The notes beneath the pieces are model-generated. The model was not told where the DNA came from. It searched no databases and was given only the letters and a program-made list of their open reading frames with translations. A stretch of DNA of 64,000 nucleotides, taken from contig CAWHAP010000023.1 of NCBI GenBank assembly GCA_963827335.1, forward strand, positions 558,001-622,000. The letters run 5' to 3'. This document shows, one piece after another, positions 1 through 8,296 of the stretch; the stretch's first letter is position 1, and each line of letters begins with the position of its first letter. The translations under genes were made by a program, and so were the position numbers. The stretch comes from DASQMT01 sp963827335. Lineage in GTDB: Bacteria; Actinomycetota; Thermoleophilia; Solirubrobacterales; Solirubrobacteraceae.

Positions 1-762
1 CTGCCGAAGCTGGTCGGCCGCGACACGGTGGACCGCGCACTGCGCGAGCACGCGAGCGACCAGCCGGACGAGCGGCCGTTCATCCCCGTGGAGTTCTCCG
101 CGGCCGCGTACCGCTGCGGGCACAGCATGGTCCGCAACGAGTACGGCCTGCGCCGGCACCCACCCGGCAAGGACGCGGAGCCGCCGTCGAGCATCTTCCC
201 GGCGCTGCAGGGCTTCCGCCCGCTCACCGCCGAGCGGCGGCTGGACTGGGAGCGCTTCTTCAAGCTGCCGGGCCACGGGCTCGAGGCGCAGCCGAGCGCC
301 GGGATCGACACGGCGATCGCCGCTCCGCTCTACCGGCTGCCCGAGGGGGAGCCGCGGCTGCCGCGTCGCAACCTGCTGCGCGGGCACGTGCTCGAGCTGC
401 CGTCGGGGCAGTGCGTCGCGTCCGCGCTCGGCGTCCCCGCGCTGCCCGAGGAGGCGCTGCGGATCGACGACACCGTGGCGGCGCGCTCCCGGGCGGTCCT
501 GCTGCGCTCGACGCCGCTCTGGTACTACATCCTCGCCGAGGCCGAGCGGCAGCCCGAGCAGCGCCTCGGGCCCGTCGGCGGCGCGATCGTCGCCGGCGTC
601 TTCGCCCGCCTGCTCCATGCCGACCCGGGCGCCTTCGTGCGGGAGCCGGACTGGCGGCCGCGGGAGCTCGGCACGGACGGCCGCTTCGGCATGGCCGACC
701 TGATCGCGATCGCCCGGTCAGGCGTGCAGGGCGCGCAGCCCGGTGCTGCGCCGGAGGCATGA
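1..762 (+). CDS. heme peroxidase family protein, 3' part only
   Basis: The reading frame is open from base 1 and ends at 762 (about 253 codons), so only the C-terminal part of the protein is in the window. It resembles the bacterial branch of the animal-type heme peroxidase superfamily: the segment FSAAAYRCGHSMVRNEYG matches the helix that carries the proximal histidine, and the late segment RLGPVGGAIVAGVF is typical of the family C-terminus. These enzymes use hydrogen peroxide to oxidise organic or halide substrates; the substrate here cannot be told. The last 45 bases overlap the end of the convergent sigma factor gene. Family assignment is from remembered motifs, and the distal histidine region lies outside the window. 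Confidence 0.7.
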   Translation: MPKLVGRDTVDRALREHASDQPDERPFIPVEFSAAAYRCGHSMVRNEYGLRRHPPGKDAEPPSSIFPALQGFRPLTAERRLDWERFFKLPGHGLEAQPSAGIDTAIAAPLYRLPEGEPRLPRRNLLRGHVLELPSGQCVASALGVPALPEEALRIDDTVAARSRAVLLRSTPLWYYILAEAERQPEQRLGPVGGAIVAGVFARLLHADPGAFVREPDWRPRELGTDGRFGMADLIAIARSGVQGAQPGAAPEA

Positions 763-1281
763 GAGGGCGCGCAGGCGCGTGGGCCCGATGCTGCCGACGG
801 GCATGCCGAGCGCCGCGCCGACCGCCTCGTAGCCCAGCTCCGGGCGGGCGACCAGCAGCGTCATCAGGCGGCGCTTCGGGAGCGGCAGCTCCGCGAGTGC
901 GGCGAGCACGGCGGCGCGGCGCTCGGCGGCCAGCAGCGCCGCGTGCGGATCGCCGCCGAGCCGCCGGTCGTCGCGCGCCGGGTCCTCGGCGACCCGCTCG
1001 CGCCGGCGGCCCTGGAGCAGGCGGAGGCACTGGCGCCGGGCCGTCGTCGTCAGCCAGCCCTGCACCGCGGCCGGCTCGCGGATGGTCCCGCCGTGTTCCA
1101 GGAAGGCGAGCCAGGTCTCCTGGACCACGTCGTCGGCGTCCCAGTCGCTGAGGCGGTGCCGGCGCGTGACGCCGCGCAGCGCCGGGTCGAAGCGCTCGAC
1201 CAGCAGGCGGAGGGCGTGCGCGTCGCCCGAGCGGGCGACGCGCACGACGGAGGCGAGGTGGGGATCGGCCGGGGAGGGCAT
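718..1281 (-). CDS. ECF-type RNA polymerase sigma factor
   Basis: 187 residues. Region 2 lies around residues 25-95 and contains the core-binding/-10 helix DADDVVQETWLAFL followed by WLTTTARRQCLRLL. Region 4 lies around residues 128-180 and has the helix-turn-helix stretch ELGYEAVGAALGMPVGSIG ahead of an arginine-rich recognition helix. The length is typical of a minimal ECF sigma factor. No anti-sigma gene is adjacent, so control is not obvious. The gene converges on the heme peroxidase and overlaps its end by 45 bases. Start chosen at the ATG complementary to 1279-1281. Confidence 0.85.
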   Translation of the reverse strand: MPSPADPHLASVVRVARSGDAHALRLLVERFDPALRGVTRRHRLSDWDADDVVQETWLAFLEHGGTIREPAAVQGWLTTTARRQCLRLLQGRRRERVAEDPARDDRRLGGDPHAALLAAERRAAVLAALAELPLPKRRLMTLLVARPELGYEAVGAALGMPVGSIGPTRLRALSCLRRSTGLRALHA

Positions 1282-1341
1282 GCCGCCGACCTTGGCCCCG
1301 GGCGGTAACCGGCCGCCTGCAGGCGGGTAACAGGGCGGCGG

Positions 1342-3444
1342 TCAGCGCCAGGGCGGACGGGCGTAGCCGAGGATCGACGCCGACCGGTCGTGGTAGCCCA
1401 CGCGGTCGGAGATGTTCCCCTCGACGGTCCGCACGCGGCCGCCGCCCCGGACCTCCAGGACCAGGCCGACGTGGTCGACGAAGTCGCCGCCCGGCCAGTT
1501 GAACAGCACCAGGTCGCCGACCTTCGGGCTGGCGTGCCAGGAGAACCCCTCCTCGCCCGCCTTCGCCTTCGCGACGATCGAGGGCGTGTAGCGGAGCCAG
1601 TCGCGGGACGGCTGACCGCCCTCCACGAGGCAGGCGTTGACGAACGCGCCGCACCAGTGCGCGCCGGACGTGCCCGGCTGGATGTGCACCATGCGGCACC
1701 AGTCGTCGATGTGGGGGCCGCCGTTCGTGCGCGTCTCGGCGGTGCCCCGGGCCGCGTGCCGGCGCGCGTAGGCGAGCGCCGCCTTGCGGCCGCCCCGGCG
1801 GGCGGCGTGGCGGCGGGCGAGCCGCTCGCGCCACTCGCGCCGCGCCCGCGCGGCGGCCCGCTCGCCCGCCGTGCGGCGGTCGGGGTGGCGCGCGCGGACG
1901 CGGGCCTCGGGCGGCAGCCCGGCGCCGTCCGGCACGGCGATGCCGAGGCCGTGCAGCACCCGCCGCGTCCAGCGCGCCGTCTCCTTGCCGTACGCGCCGT
2001 CGACGGCGACCTCGTGGTCGACGTGCCACGTCCGCAGCGTCCGGTTGAGGAACCGCTGCCAGCCGCGGACGTCCTCGCCCTCGAGCTCGGGCGTACGGAG
2101 GCGGAACGTGCGCGCCCGGGCGCCCGCCGGGACCGGGCGCAGCGCGGCACGGACGCGGTCGGACTCGGCGTCGATCCGGTCGAGCCGCTCGAGCAGCTCG
2201 AGGTAGCGGCACGTCTCCTCCCTGCCCCTTGTCCGCGCGTCGGCGGAGCCCGCGAGGAGCTGGTCCTCGAGCTGCGCCCGCAGCGCGTCGCAGCGCGCGT
2301 CGAGCGCCTCGAGCTCCCCGGCGGGACCATCGTCGGTGCCGGCGGGTGCCGCCGCGGGCGCGGCGAGCGTGGCCGGCGGCGCGGCGGCCGGTGCCGACGC
2401 GGCGGGCGTCGGCGGCGCACCCGGCGGCGGCGCGGCGGCCGGCGGTGCGGGCGCCGCGTGCCCGGCCGCCAGGTCGGAGAGGCGGCCGCAGACCCCGGTG
2501 AGCTCACGCGCCAGCACCACGAGGACGTCCTCCGCCGGCGGGGTGCCCGCGGCCTGCTCGAGCCGTGCGACGAGCGCCTTGCGCAGCACGTCGGACTGCC
2601 CGTCGGCCCGCTCCAGGCGCCGCACGAGCTGCTCGTCGGAGAGCCCGTCGGCGGTCGTGGGCAGCGGCGGGGCGACCGTGCGCAGCCCGGACCGCACGCG
2701 GTCGCTCTCGCGGTCCAGGCGCTCGAGCCGCTGCCACAGGCGCGCCGCGTCGCGCGCCGGGCGCGGCCGCGCGGCGGCGACGGGACGGTTGCCCTTGGGG
2801 CGCGCGGCGCCGGCCGGCGCCGCCACGCCCACGGGCTTCGCCGCGCGGCGCGCGGGGAGCCGGGGCATCCGCGGCGCCGGCGCCGCGGCGGCGCGTGGCG
2901 GCTTCCCCGCCCGGCGCGGCGCCGCCGGCACGACGCTCAGCTTCGCCAGCTTGTCCCAGTAGCGCTTGCGGTCGTCCCAGCCGTTGTCGCCGCCGTTGAC
3001 GTGCAGCGTGACGCGGCGGAAGTCGCCGGCGTCGGCGGCCGCGAGCACGCCGGGCTGCTTGGCGAAGAAGCACGCTGCGACGTGCCAGCCGACCTTCGGG
3101 CCGGCCACGAGCTGGGGGCGCGCCACGAGGTCGAGGCCGAGCAGCGCGCCGTAGTGCGCGTAGTTGTCGCGGCCGGTGAGCTGGATCGGCCCGCGGCCCT
3201 TGTAGCGCTCGCCGTCGCCGGCGTGGGTGTTGCCGAGCCGGCCGTCGTAGCGCGCTCCGCCGCCGATCTCGCGCATCGCCCGCAGGCCCATGCTCTCGTG
3301 CAGGACGGTGGCGAGGAACGCGCGGGCGCGGGGCCGCGTGGTGATGCCGTGCGCGCGCATCGCGCGCGCCATGTGGGGGAGGTGCGCGGCGGCGAGCTCG
3401 GCCGGCACGCCGCACCGGGTCAGCGTCTTCGCGGTGAGGGGCAT
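1342..3444 (-). CDS. GH19-like/PGBD/CHAP multidomain cell-wall hydrolase (endolysin-like)
   Basis: 700 residues with three recognisable parts. Residues 1-170 are a GH19 chitinase/lysozyme-like domain: TVLHES with the likely catalytic Glu50, YKGRGPIQLTG at 81-91, and the NGG motif at 150-152. A long Ala/Pro-rich and coiled-coil linker follows. At about 440-505 there is a peptidoglycan-binding-like segment (EDVRGWQRFLN, DGAYGKET). The last 130 residues look like a CHAP/NlpC amidase with the nucleophile Cys in HWCGAFVNACL and a later PKVGDLVLF strand. There is no signal peptide, as expected for a holin-dependent lysin. The gene starts three bases after the holin-like gene, implying co-translation. 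It could be a prophage or tailocin lysis gene or a housekeeping wall hydrolase. Confidence 0.78.
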   Translation of the reverse strand: MPLTAKTLTRCGVPAELAAAHLPHMARAMRAHGITTRPRARAFLATVLHESMGLRAMREIGGGARYDGRLGNTHAGDGERYKGRGPIQLTGRDNYAHYGALLGLDLVARPQLVAGPKVGWHVAACFFAKQPGVLAAADAGDFRRVTLHVNGGDNGWDDRKRYWDKLAKLSVVPAAPRRAGKPPRAAAAPAPRMPRLPARRAAKPVGVAAPAGAARPKGNRPVAAARPRPARDAARLWQRLERLDRESDRVRSGLRTVAPPLPTTADGLSDEQLVRRLERADGQSDVLRKALVARLEQAAGTPPAEDVLVVLARELTGVCGRLSDLAAGHAAPAPPAAAPPPGAPPTPAASAPAAAPPATLAAPAAAPAGTDDGPAGELEALDARCDALRAQLEDQLLAGSADARTRGREETCRYLELLERLDRIDAESDRVRAALRPVPAGARARTFRLRTPELEGEDVRGWQRFLNRTLRTWHVDHEVAVDGAYGKETARWTRRVLHGLGIAVPDGAGLPPEARVRARHPDRRTAGERAAARARREWRERLARRHAARRGGRKAALAYARRHAARGTAETRTNGGPHIDDWCRMVHIQPGTSGAHWCGAFVNACLVEGGQPSRDWLRYTPSIVAKAKAGEEGFSWHASPKVGDLVLFNWPGGDFVDHVGLVLEVRGGGRVRTVEGNISDRVGYHDRSASILGYARPPWR

Positions 3445-3447
3445 GGC

Positions 3448-3816
3448 TCAGTCGCTCCAGCTCATCGCGTAGCCGTTCTCCTGGTGCTCCTCGTCCTCGT
3501 CCTCGTCGTCGTCGTCGGGATCGGGCTCCGCGTCGGCGAGCGCGAGCTCGTCCTCGACGTCGTCCTCGAGCTCGGGCAGCTCGTCTGTGGCGCCGGCGAC
3601 GGCATCCTGGGACTGCTCCCAGTGCTGCCATCCCTTGAGCCAGAGGCCGGCCTTCGCGAACGCGATCAGCGCGCCGGCGATGAACACCTGCTGGATCTGG
3701 GCGGCGTCGAGGTCGCTGCCGAGGTGCTTGGCCGCGAGGGCCGAGACGGCGCCCGCGAGCGGTGCGAACACCAGCGGGGTGAGGACCGCGACCAGCCGGT
3801 TGGGGGAGATGCCCAT
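3448..3816 (-). CDS. holin-like small membrane protein with acidic tail
   Basis: 122 residues. Two hydrophobic segments, about residues 8-33 and 41-66, are followed by a very acidic tail (about residues 80-112, runs of Asp and Glu). A small protein with two membrane spans and a charged tail directly upstream of a wall hydrolase fits a holin, which would let the signal-less lysin cross the membrane. Nothing in the sequence alone proves pore formation. The stop codon is three bases before the lysin start. A GC-rich stretch of 75 bases separates it from the glycosyltransferase gene. Start is the ATG complementary to 3814-3816. Confidence 0.6.
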   Translation of the reverse strand: MGISPNRLVAVLTPLVFAPLAGAVSALAAKHLGSDLDAAQIQQVFIAGALIAFAKAGLWLKGWQHWEQSQDAVAGATDELPELEDDVEDELALADAEPDPDDDDEDEDEEHQENGYAMSWSD

Positions 3817-3891
3817 GCCGTGCTCCTTCGGGGTGGGGGGTGGGTCCCCATGAGAGGCGGCACCGCGGCGCGCTGATACATCGGATGCGCG

Positions 3892-5184
3892 TCAGGCGCT
3901 GACCGGCTCGCCCGTGCGGGCCAGCGTGTCGATCAGGCCGGCCGCGCGCAGCCGGCCGGGCGCGCGCCGGAGCCGCTCCCCGATCGGGGCCAGGCGCCCC
4001 GCGGGACCGTCCGGGCCGAGCAGCCGCGCGACGGCGCCGGTCAGCTCCTCGTCGGTCCACTCGTACGAGCGCAGCCGCACGCCGAAGCCGAGCTCGTCGA
4101 CGCGCTGCGCGTTGTCGTACTGGTCCCAGAACAGCGGGTGCACGATCATCGGGAGCCCGTAGGTGAATGCCTCGCCGACGGTGTTGTTGCCGCCGTGCGT
4201 GATCACGAGGTCGCACTGCGGCACGATCGCCGCCTGCGGCAGGAACGCCTCGCCGTACATCCGCTCCCCGAGCTGCAGCTCGTCCCCGCGCGGGCCCATG
4301 CTCACGATCACGCGGTGCCCCGCCGTCCCGAGCACGTCGACGAAGCGCTGCATCAGCGGCGTGTCCATGCAGCCGAGGCTGCCCAGCGAGAGATAGACGA
4401 CCGGCCCCTCCCCGGGGAGCCGCTCCGCGACGTCGAAGTCCGGGTCCGAGGTGCGCACGGTCGAGTCGATCCGGTGCCAGGCCGGCCCGAGCGGCTGCGC
4501 GCGGGCGTAGTCCGCCTCGGCGGCGAACAGGTAGAGGTTGAGCCAGGGCGACTCGTACTGGAAGGCGCCCGCGGGCAGGGGGCCGGCGCCCTGCTCCTCG
4601 CTGAACGCCGACAGCGCGGCCTGCACCGGGCCGCTGAGCCGCGCGTACTCGGCGCGGAACGCGTCCCACCCGGTCCGATCGCCCGCCGCGTAGCCCGAGA
4701 ACACCGGCGGCAGGTCCGGATCGGGCATCTCGAGCGGGTTCGCCGACACCATCCGCACCCACGGGACGCCGGCGAGCGGGATCGCCGGGAAGCCGGTCAC
4801 GCAGTCCGCCACGACGACGTCGGGCCGCACCTCCTCCCAGATCGCCAGCATGCGCTCGTGCGCGTAGCGCGCGCCGTCGGCCAGCTCCTCCCAGATCGGC
4901 ACGGTGACCGTCGCGAGCTGCTCGATCGTCGGCTTGCGGAACTCGGGCGCGGTGGTGCGGATGAACTCGGCCCAGCCCTCGCCGACCGCTTCGGGCTGCT
5001 CCGGCGCCGGCGCCATCCGCATCAGCGCCTCCTCGAAGCCGCGCCGCTCCAGCTCGCCCGTGAAGGACTCCTCGACCACGAAGACGACGCGGTGCCCGCG
5101 CTCCCGCAGCGGCTCGGTGATCGCCACGAGGTTGTTGGTCGGGCCCCAGGCCCCGGGCTCCGGGAAGACCGCGATCGTCGCCAT
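3892..5184 (-). CDS. GT1/MGT-family glycosyltransferase
   Basis: 430 residues, the usual length of macrolide- or sterol-type UDP-glycosyltransferases. The N-terminal domain begins with the beta strand IAVFPEPGAWGPTNNLVAI. The C-terminal nucleotide-sugar domain has VYLSLGSLG and the donor-binding loop CDLVITHGGNNTVGEAF, then PLFWDQYDNAQR. The family moves a sugar from a nucleotide diphosphate donor to a small hydrophobic acceptor in the cytoplasm; donor and acceptor are not predictable here. It is divergent from the maltokinase-like gene with only 25 bases between the start codons, so the two probably share a promoter region. Confidence 0.85.
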   Translation of the reverse strand: MATIAVFPEPGAWGPTNNLVAITEPLRERGHRVVFVVEESFTGELERRGFEEALMRMAPAPEQPEAVGEGWAEFIRTTAPEFRKPTIEQLATVTVPIWEELADGARYAHERMLAIWEEVRPDVVVADCVTGFPAIPLAGVPWVRMVSANPLEMPDPDLPPVFSGYAAGDRTGWDAFRAEYARLSGPVQAALSAFSEEQGAGPLPAGAFQYESPWLNLYLFAAEADYARAQPLGPAWHRIDSTVRTSDPDFDVAERLPGEGPVVYLSLGSLGCMDTPLMQRFVDVLGTAGHRVIVSMGPRGDELQLGERMYGEAFLPQAAIVPQCDLVITHGGNNTVGEAFTYGLPMIVHPLFWDQYDNAQRVDELGFGVRLRSYEWTDEELTGAVARLLGPDGPAGRLAPIGERLRRAPGRLRAAGLIDTLARTGEPVSA

Positions 5185-5209
5185 CGGCCCGGAAGCTAGG
5201 GTCCGCGGG

Positions 5210-6439
5210 ATGGGGCTGTCAAGCGCGGTCGGAGCCGCCCGCTGGTACCAGGGCAAGGGCGCCGCAGACCCCGACGTCCGCGTGCTCGGCACGTTGCGCC
5301 CGCCCGGCGCGGGCGACCACGTGCTCGCGGTGCTCGCGGCCGGCGACGCCACGTACGTCGCGCCCGTGCACGCGCGCACGCGCGAGCTGGCCGACGATCC
5401 GGCCGCCTGCCCGGCGCTCTGGCGGGCGCTCGCGCGGGCCGCGGCGACCGGCGGCGAGCTGGCGGGCGACGGCTGCCGGCTGCTCGCGCGCGGCGGCCCG
5501 GCGGCGGCCCCGTCCGTGCCCGGGACGGGCGACGTCCGCGCCATCGGCGCCGACCAGACCAACACGACGGTCGTGGTCGGCGCGCTCGTGGTCAAGTGCT
5601 ACCGGCGACTCGGCGACGGCGCCGGCCGAGAGCTCGACCGCGTGCGCGACCTCACGTCCGCCGGCTTCGACGGCGTCCCGGCGATGCGCGGCTCGGCGGA
5701 GCTCGAGCTCGGCGGCGCGCGCCACGCGCTCCTCCTGCTCCAGGACCACGTGCCCGGCACCTGGGACGGCTTCGCGCAGGCCGACCGCGACGTCACCGGG
5801 TCCGGGGAGGCGCCCTGGGCGCCCGCGACCGGCCGCCTCGTCGCGCGGCTGCACGGCGCGCTCGGCTCCGCGCGCCCGGCGACCCCCGCCGAGCTCGACG
5901 GCTGGCGCGCGCACGCCCGGGCGCTCGTCGCGGCCGCGCTCGCCCGCAGCGCCCCGGCGGAGCACCCGCTGCTCGGCGAGGCGGGCGCCGCGCTCGAGGC
6001 CGCGTGGGACAGGGTCGCCGCGGGCCGGCTGCCGCCCGTCGGGCGCGCCCACGGCGACCTGCACCTCGCACAGCTGCTGTTCACTGCCGCCGGCCCGGTC
6101 GCGGTGCTCGACTTCGAAGCCGCCCCCAGCGTGCTCCCCGCCCCGCCGGGCACGGCCGAGTCGCCCGCGCGCGACGTCGCGGCGCTCCTGCGCTCGGTCG
6201 ACAACGCCGGGCTGTGGACCGAGGAGGAGCGCGGGCTGCCGCCCGGCTCCGCCGCGCCGTGGATCGCGGCGGCGCGGTCCGGGATCGGGGCGGGCTACGC
6301 CGAGGCCGCCGGCCCGCCCGATGCCGCGGCGCTGCGCGCCTTCGAGCTCGTCCAGGCCGTGCACGAGTGCCTCTACGCCGCCGCGGTCGCGCCGTTCTGG
6401 TGGGGCGTCGCCCGGCGGGCGCTCGCCGATCTCGTCTAG
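5210..6439 (+). CDS. maltokinase-like phosphotransferase
   Basis: 409 residues with the aminoglycoside-phosphotransferase fold. The opening ARWYQGKGAADPDVRVL resembles the N-terminus of bacterial maltokinases (Mak/Pep2 type), where the ligand is an R-W-F/Y-x-G-K segment. The catalytic loop is HGDLHLAQLLF and the metal-binding motif is VLDFEAAP, both well preserved. Maltokinase makes maltose 1-phosphate from maltose and ATP for glycogen or alpha-glucan synthesis, but no GlgE or trehalose synthase gene is nearby, so the substrate remains an inference. The stop codon overlaps the stop of the convergent LysR-esterase gene by three bases. Confidence 0.75.
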   Translation: MGLSSAVGAARWYQGKGAADPDVRVLGTLRPPGAGDHVLAVLAAGDATYVAPVHARTRELADDPAACPALWRALARAAATGGELAGDGCRLLARGGPAAAPSVPGTGDVRAIGADQTNTTVVVGALVVKCYRRLGDGAGRELDRVRDLTSAGFDGVPAMRGSAELELGGARHALLLLQDHVPGTWDGFAQADRDVTGSGEAPWAPATGRLVARLHGALGSARPATPAELDGWRAHARALVAAALARSAPAEHPLLGEAGAALEAAWDRVAAGRLPPVGRAHGDLHLAQLLFTAAGPVAVLDFEAAPSVLPAPPGTAESPARDVAALLRSVDNAGLWTEEERGLPPGSAAPWIAAARSGIGAGYAEAAGPPDAAALRAFELVQAVHECLYAAAVAPFWWGVARRALADLV

Positions 6440-7623
6440 GCGCTCTGCTGCAGCGGCGGCGCCTCGCGCCGGGCGCGCGCGAACTCGCCGGCCTCGCGGA
6501 GCGCGTCCGCGGCCTCGGGCAGGAACGACCAGAAGATGTGGAAGACGTGCGTGTCGCCCGGGTAGAGCGCGAGCCGCGCATCGACGCCGTGCGCCCGGGC
6601 GCGCTCGGTGAGGCGGCGGCAGTCCGGCGCCTGGTCGTCGCCCGTCGCGACCTGGATGAGCAGCGGCGGCAGCCCGCTCAGGTCGGCCTCGAGCGGCGCG
6701 AGCAGCGGGTCGTCGAGCGGGACCCCGCCCGCGTAGGACTCCGCGTACGTGCGCGCGTGCTCGCCCATCACGGTCTCGGCCGTCAGGTCGAGCCACGGGC
6801 ACAGGAGCGCGGCGCCGCCCGGGAGCGGGAGCTCCTGCGCGCGCAGCGTCTGCAGCAGGGAGAGGGCGATGTGGCAGCCCGCCGAGTCGCCCGCGACCAC
6901 GATCTGCTCGGGCGGCGTCCCGCGATCCAGCAGCCACAGGTACGCGCGCTCGGCGTCCTCGAGCGCGGACGGGAACGGATGCTCGGGCGCGAGGCGGTAC
7001 TCGGGGACCAGCGCGGCGCTGCCCGCCTCGGCGGCGAACGCGCCGACGAGCGCCCGCGCGCCGAAGGCCGAGCCCATCACGAAGCCGCCGCCGTGGAGAT
7101 GCAGGATCGTCGCCGGCGCCCCGCGCGCCGGCTCGAGCAGCAGCGCCGGGACGCCGCCGGCGATCACCGAGCGCGTCGCGACCTCCGGCGGCGGCTCGAA
7201 GCGCGCGCAGAGCTCCTCGTAGGCGGCGCGCATCGCGTCGAGGTCCGTGTCGGCGGCCGCGATCTCGGTGAGCGGCGCGAACAGCTTCGCGACGCGGTTG
7301 CTCAGCTCGCCGCCGACGGCCTGGGTGGCGGAGACGGCCTCGTCGACGTCGGCCAGCACCCGGCGCGCGCGGTCGAGCAGCGCGTCGCCGGCGATGGTGA
7401 GCTCCACGCGATGCGTCGAGCGCCGCAGCAGCTCGCAGCCCAGGCCGCGCTCCAGCGCACGGATCTGGCGGCTCAGGGCGGGCTGGGACACGTAGAGGCG
7501 CTCCGCCGCGCGCCCGAAGTTGAGCTCCTCGGCCACGGCGACGAAGGCGCGCAGGTGGCGCAGCTCCACGGCCTCGGGCGCCTGCGGGAGGGCCAGGACC
7601 CGCGCCTCGTCGTCGTCCGCCAT
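6436..7623 (-). CDS. LysR-type HTH fused to an HSL-family alpha/beta hydrolase
   Basis: 395 residues. Residues about 15-80 are a LysR helix-turn-helix: ELRHLRAFVAVAEELNFGRA, then LYVSQPALSRQIRALERGLG. Instead of the usual effector domain the rest is a complete hormone-sensitive-lipase-type hydrolase: oxyanion motif HLHGGGFVMGS, nucleophile elbow VVAGDSAGCHIA, and late acid and histidine regions (ATGDDQAPD, YPGDTHVFH). Codon use is uniform and there is no frame change between the two parts. It is divergent from a hydrolase-like plus flavin-oxidase operon, the normal place for a LysR regulator. The idea that the esterase domain senses or destroys the inducer is inference. The ATG at 7621-7623 was preferred; an upstream in-frame start at 7677 would add 18 residues. 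Confidence 0.85.
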   Translation of the reverse strand: MADDDEARVLALPQAPEAVELRHLRAFVAVAEELNFGRAAERLYVSQPALSRQIRALERGLGCELLRRSTHRVELTIAGDALLDRARRVLADVDEAVSATQAVGGELSNRVAKLFAPLTEIAAADTDLDAMRAAYEELCARFEPPPEVATRSVIAGGVPALLLEPARGAPATILHLHGGGFVMGSAFGARALVGAFAAEAGSAALVPEYRLAPEHPFPSALEDAERAYLWLLDRGTPPEQIVVAGDSAGCHIALSLLQTLRAQELPLPGGAALLCPWLDLTAETVMGEHARTYAESYAGGVPLDDPLLAPLEADLSGLPPLLIQVATGDDQAPDCRRLTERARAHGVDARLALYPGDTHVFHIFWSFLPEAADALREAGEFARARREAPPLQQSA

Positions 7624-7732
7624 GCCGCCGATTATGCCGGGCGCGCCCGCGCGGGCGTCATGCAGATCGCGCAACACCGTGATGTTCGATCGGCCTTTCC
7701 CTTTCGCTCGCGCGACCTGCAGAGTGCCGGGC

Positions 7733-8296
7733 GTGCTGCAAGGTCATCACCACGCCAAGGACGCGACGCTCCAGCTGCGCGGCGCGCCGTCGCACGTGAC
7801 GTGGCCGCCGGCGACGTCGCGCACGCCCGCACTCGCGGTGCTGCTCGCGGGCGACGAGCGCGAGGCCGACCCCCTGCGACGCGCGCTCGCCGTGTGCGCG
7901 CGCTGCGTCGTGCTCTCCGTGGAGGTCCCCGGTGCGGGCGGCGAGGTCTCGGCCTGGGCGGCCGACCACGCCGCCGAGCTCGGCGCCGACCCCGCCCGCC
8001 TGATCGTGGCCGGGCACGGCGACGGGGCGCGCCTCGCGCTCGCCGTCGTGCTCGGCGCCCGCGACGAGGGCTGGCCGCCGATCGCCCACCAGGTGCTCGT
8101 CGAGCCGCGGCTCGGGCCGCTCCCCGCCGCGCTGGACGGGCTCGCGCCGGCGACGGTCGTCGGCGCCGGCGACGGGCCCGGCTACGCGGCGCGGTTGCGC
8201 GCGGCCGGCGTCGACGTGCGCGCGTGGGCCGCCGAGGACCTCTGCGCCGGCCTCGAGGCGCTCTCGGGGGAGGCGCGGCTAGGGTGGCGCGCATGA
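7733..8296 (+). CDS. divergent alpha/beta-hydrolase-like protein
   Basis: About 187 residues from the GTG at 7733; an in-frame ATG at 7682 and GTG at 7724 are alternatives. It has an alpha/beta-hydrolase outline: TPALAVLLAGDEREADPL for the first strand, then LIVAGHGDGARLALAVVLGA at the nucleophile elbow. The usual Gly-x-Ser-x-Gly is Gly-His-Gly-Asp-Gly, so the serine is replaced and the protein is probably not a normal esterase. Similar degenerate proteins are seen next to flavin oxidases. Its stop overlaps the start of the next gene (ATGA), so the two are translationally coupled and face away from the LysR-esterase fusion. Confidence 0.6.
   Translation: MLQGHHHAKDATLQLRGAPSHVTWPPATSRTPALAVLLAGDEREADPLRRALAVCARCVVLSVEVPGAGGEVSAWAADHAAELGADPARLIVAGHGDGARLALAVVLGARDEGWPPIAHQVLVEPRLGPLPAALDGLAPATVVGAGDGPGYAARLRAAGVDVRAWAAEDLCAGLEALSGEARLGWRA

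Noticed and set aside
1390..3876. 828-codon open frame antisense to the lysin and holin-like genes
   Set aside because: In GC-rich DNA the antisense of a true gene is often open. The minus-strand frame has clear domains and high GC3; this one has only low-complexity Arg/Ala/Val sequence.
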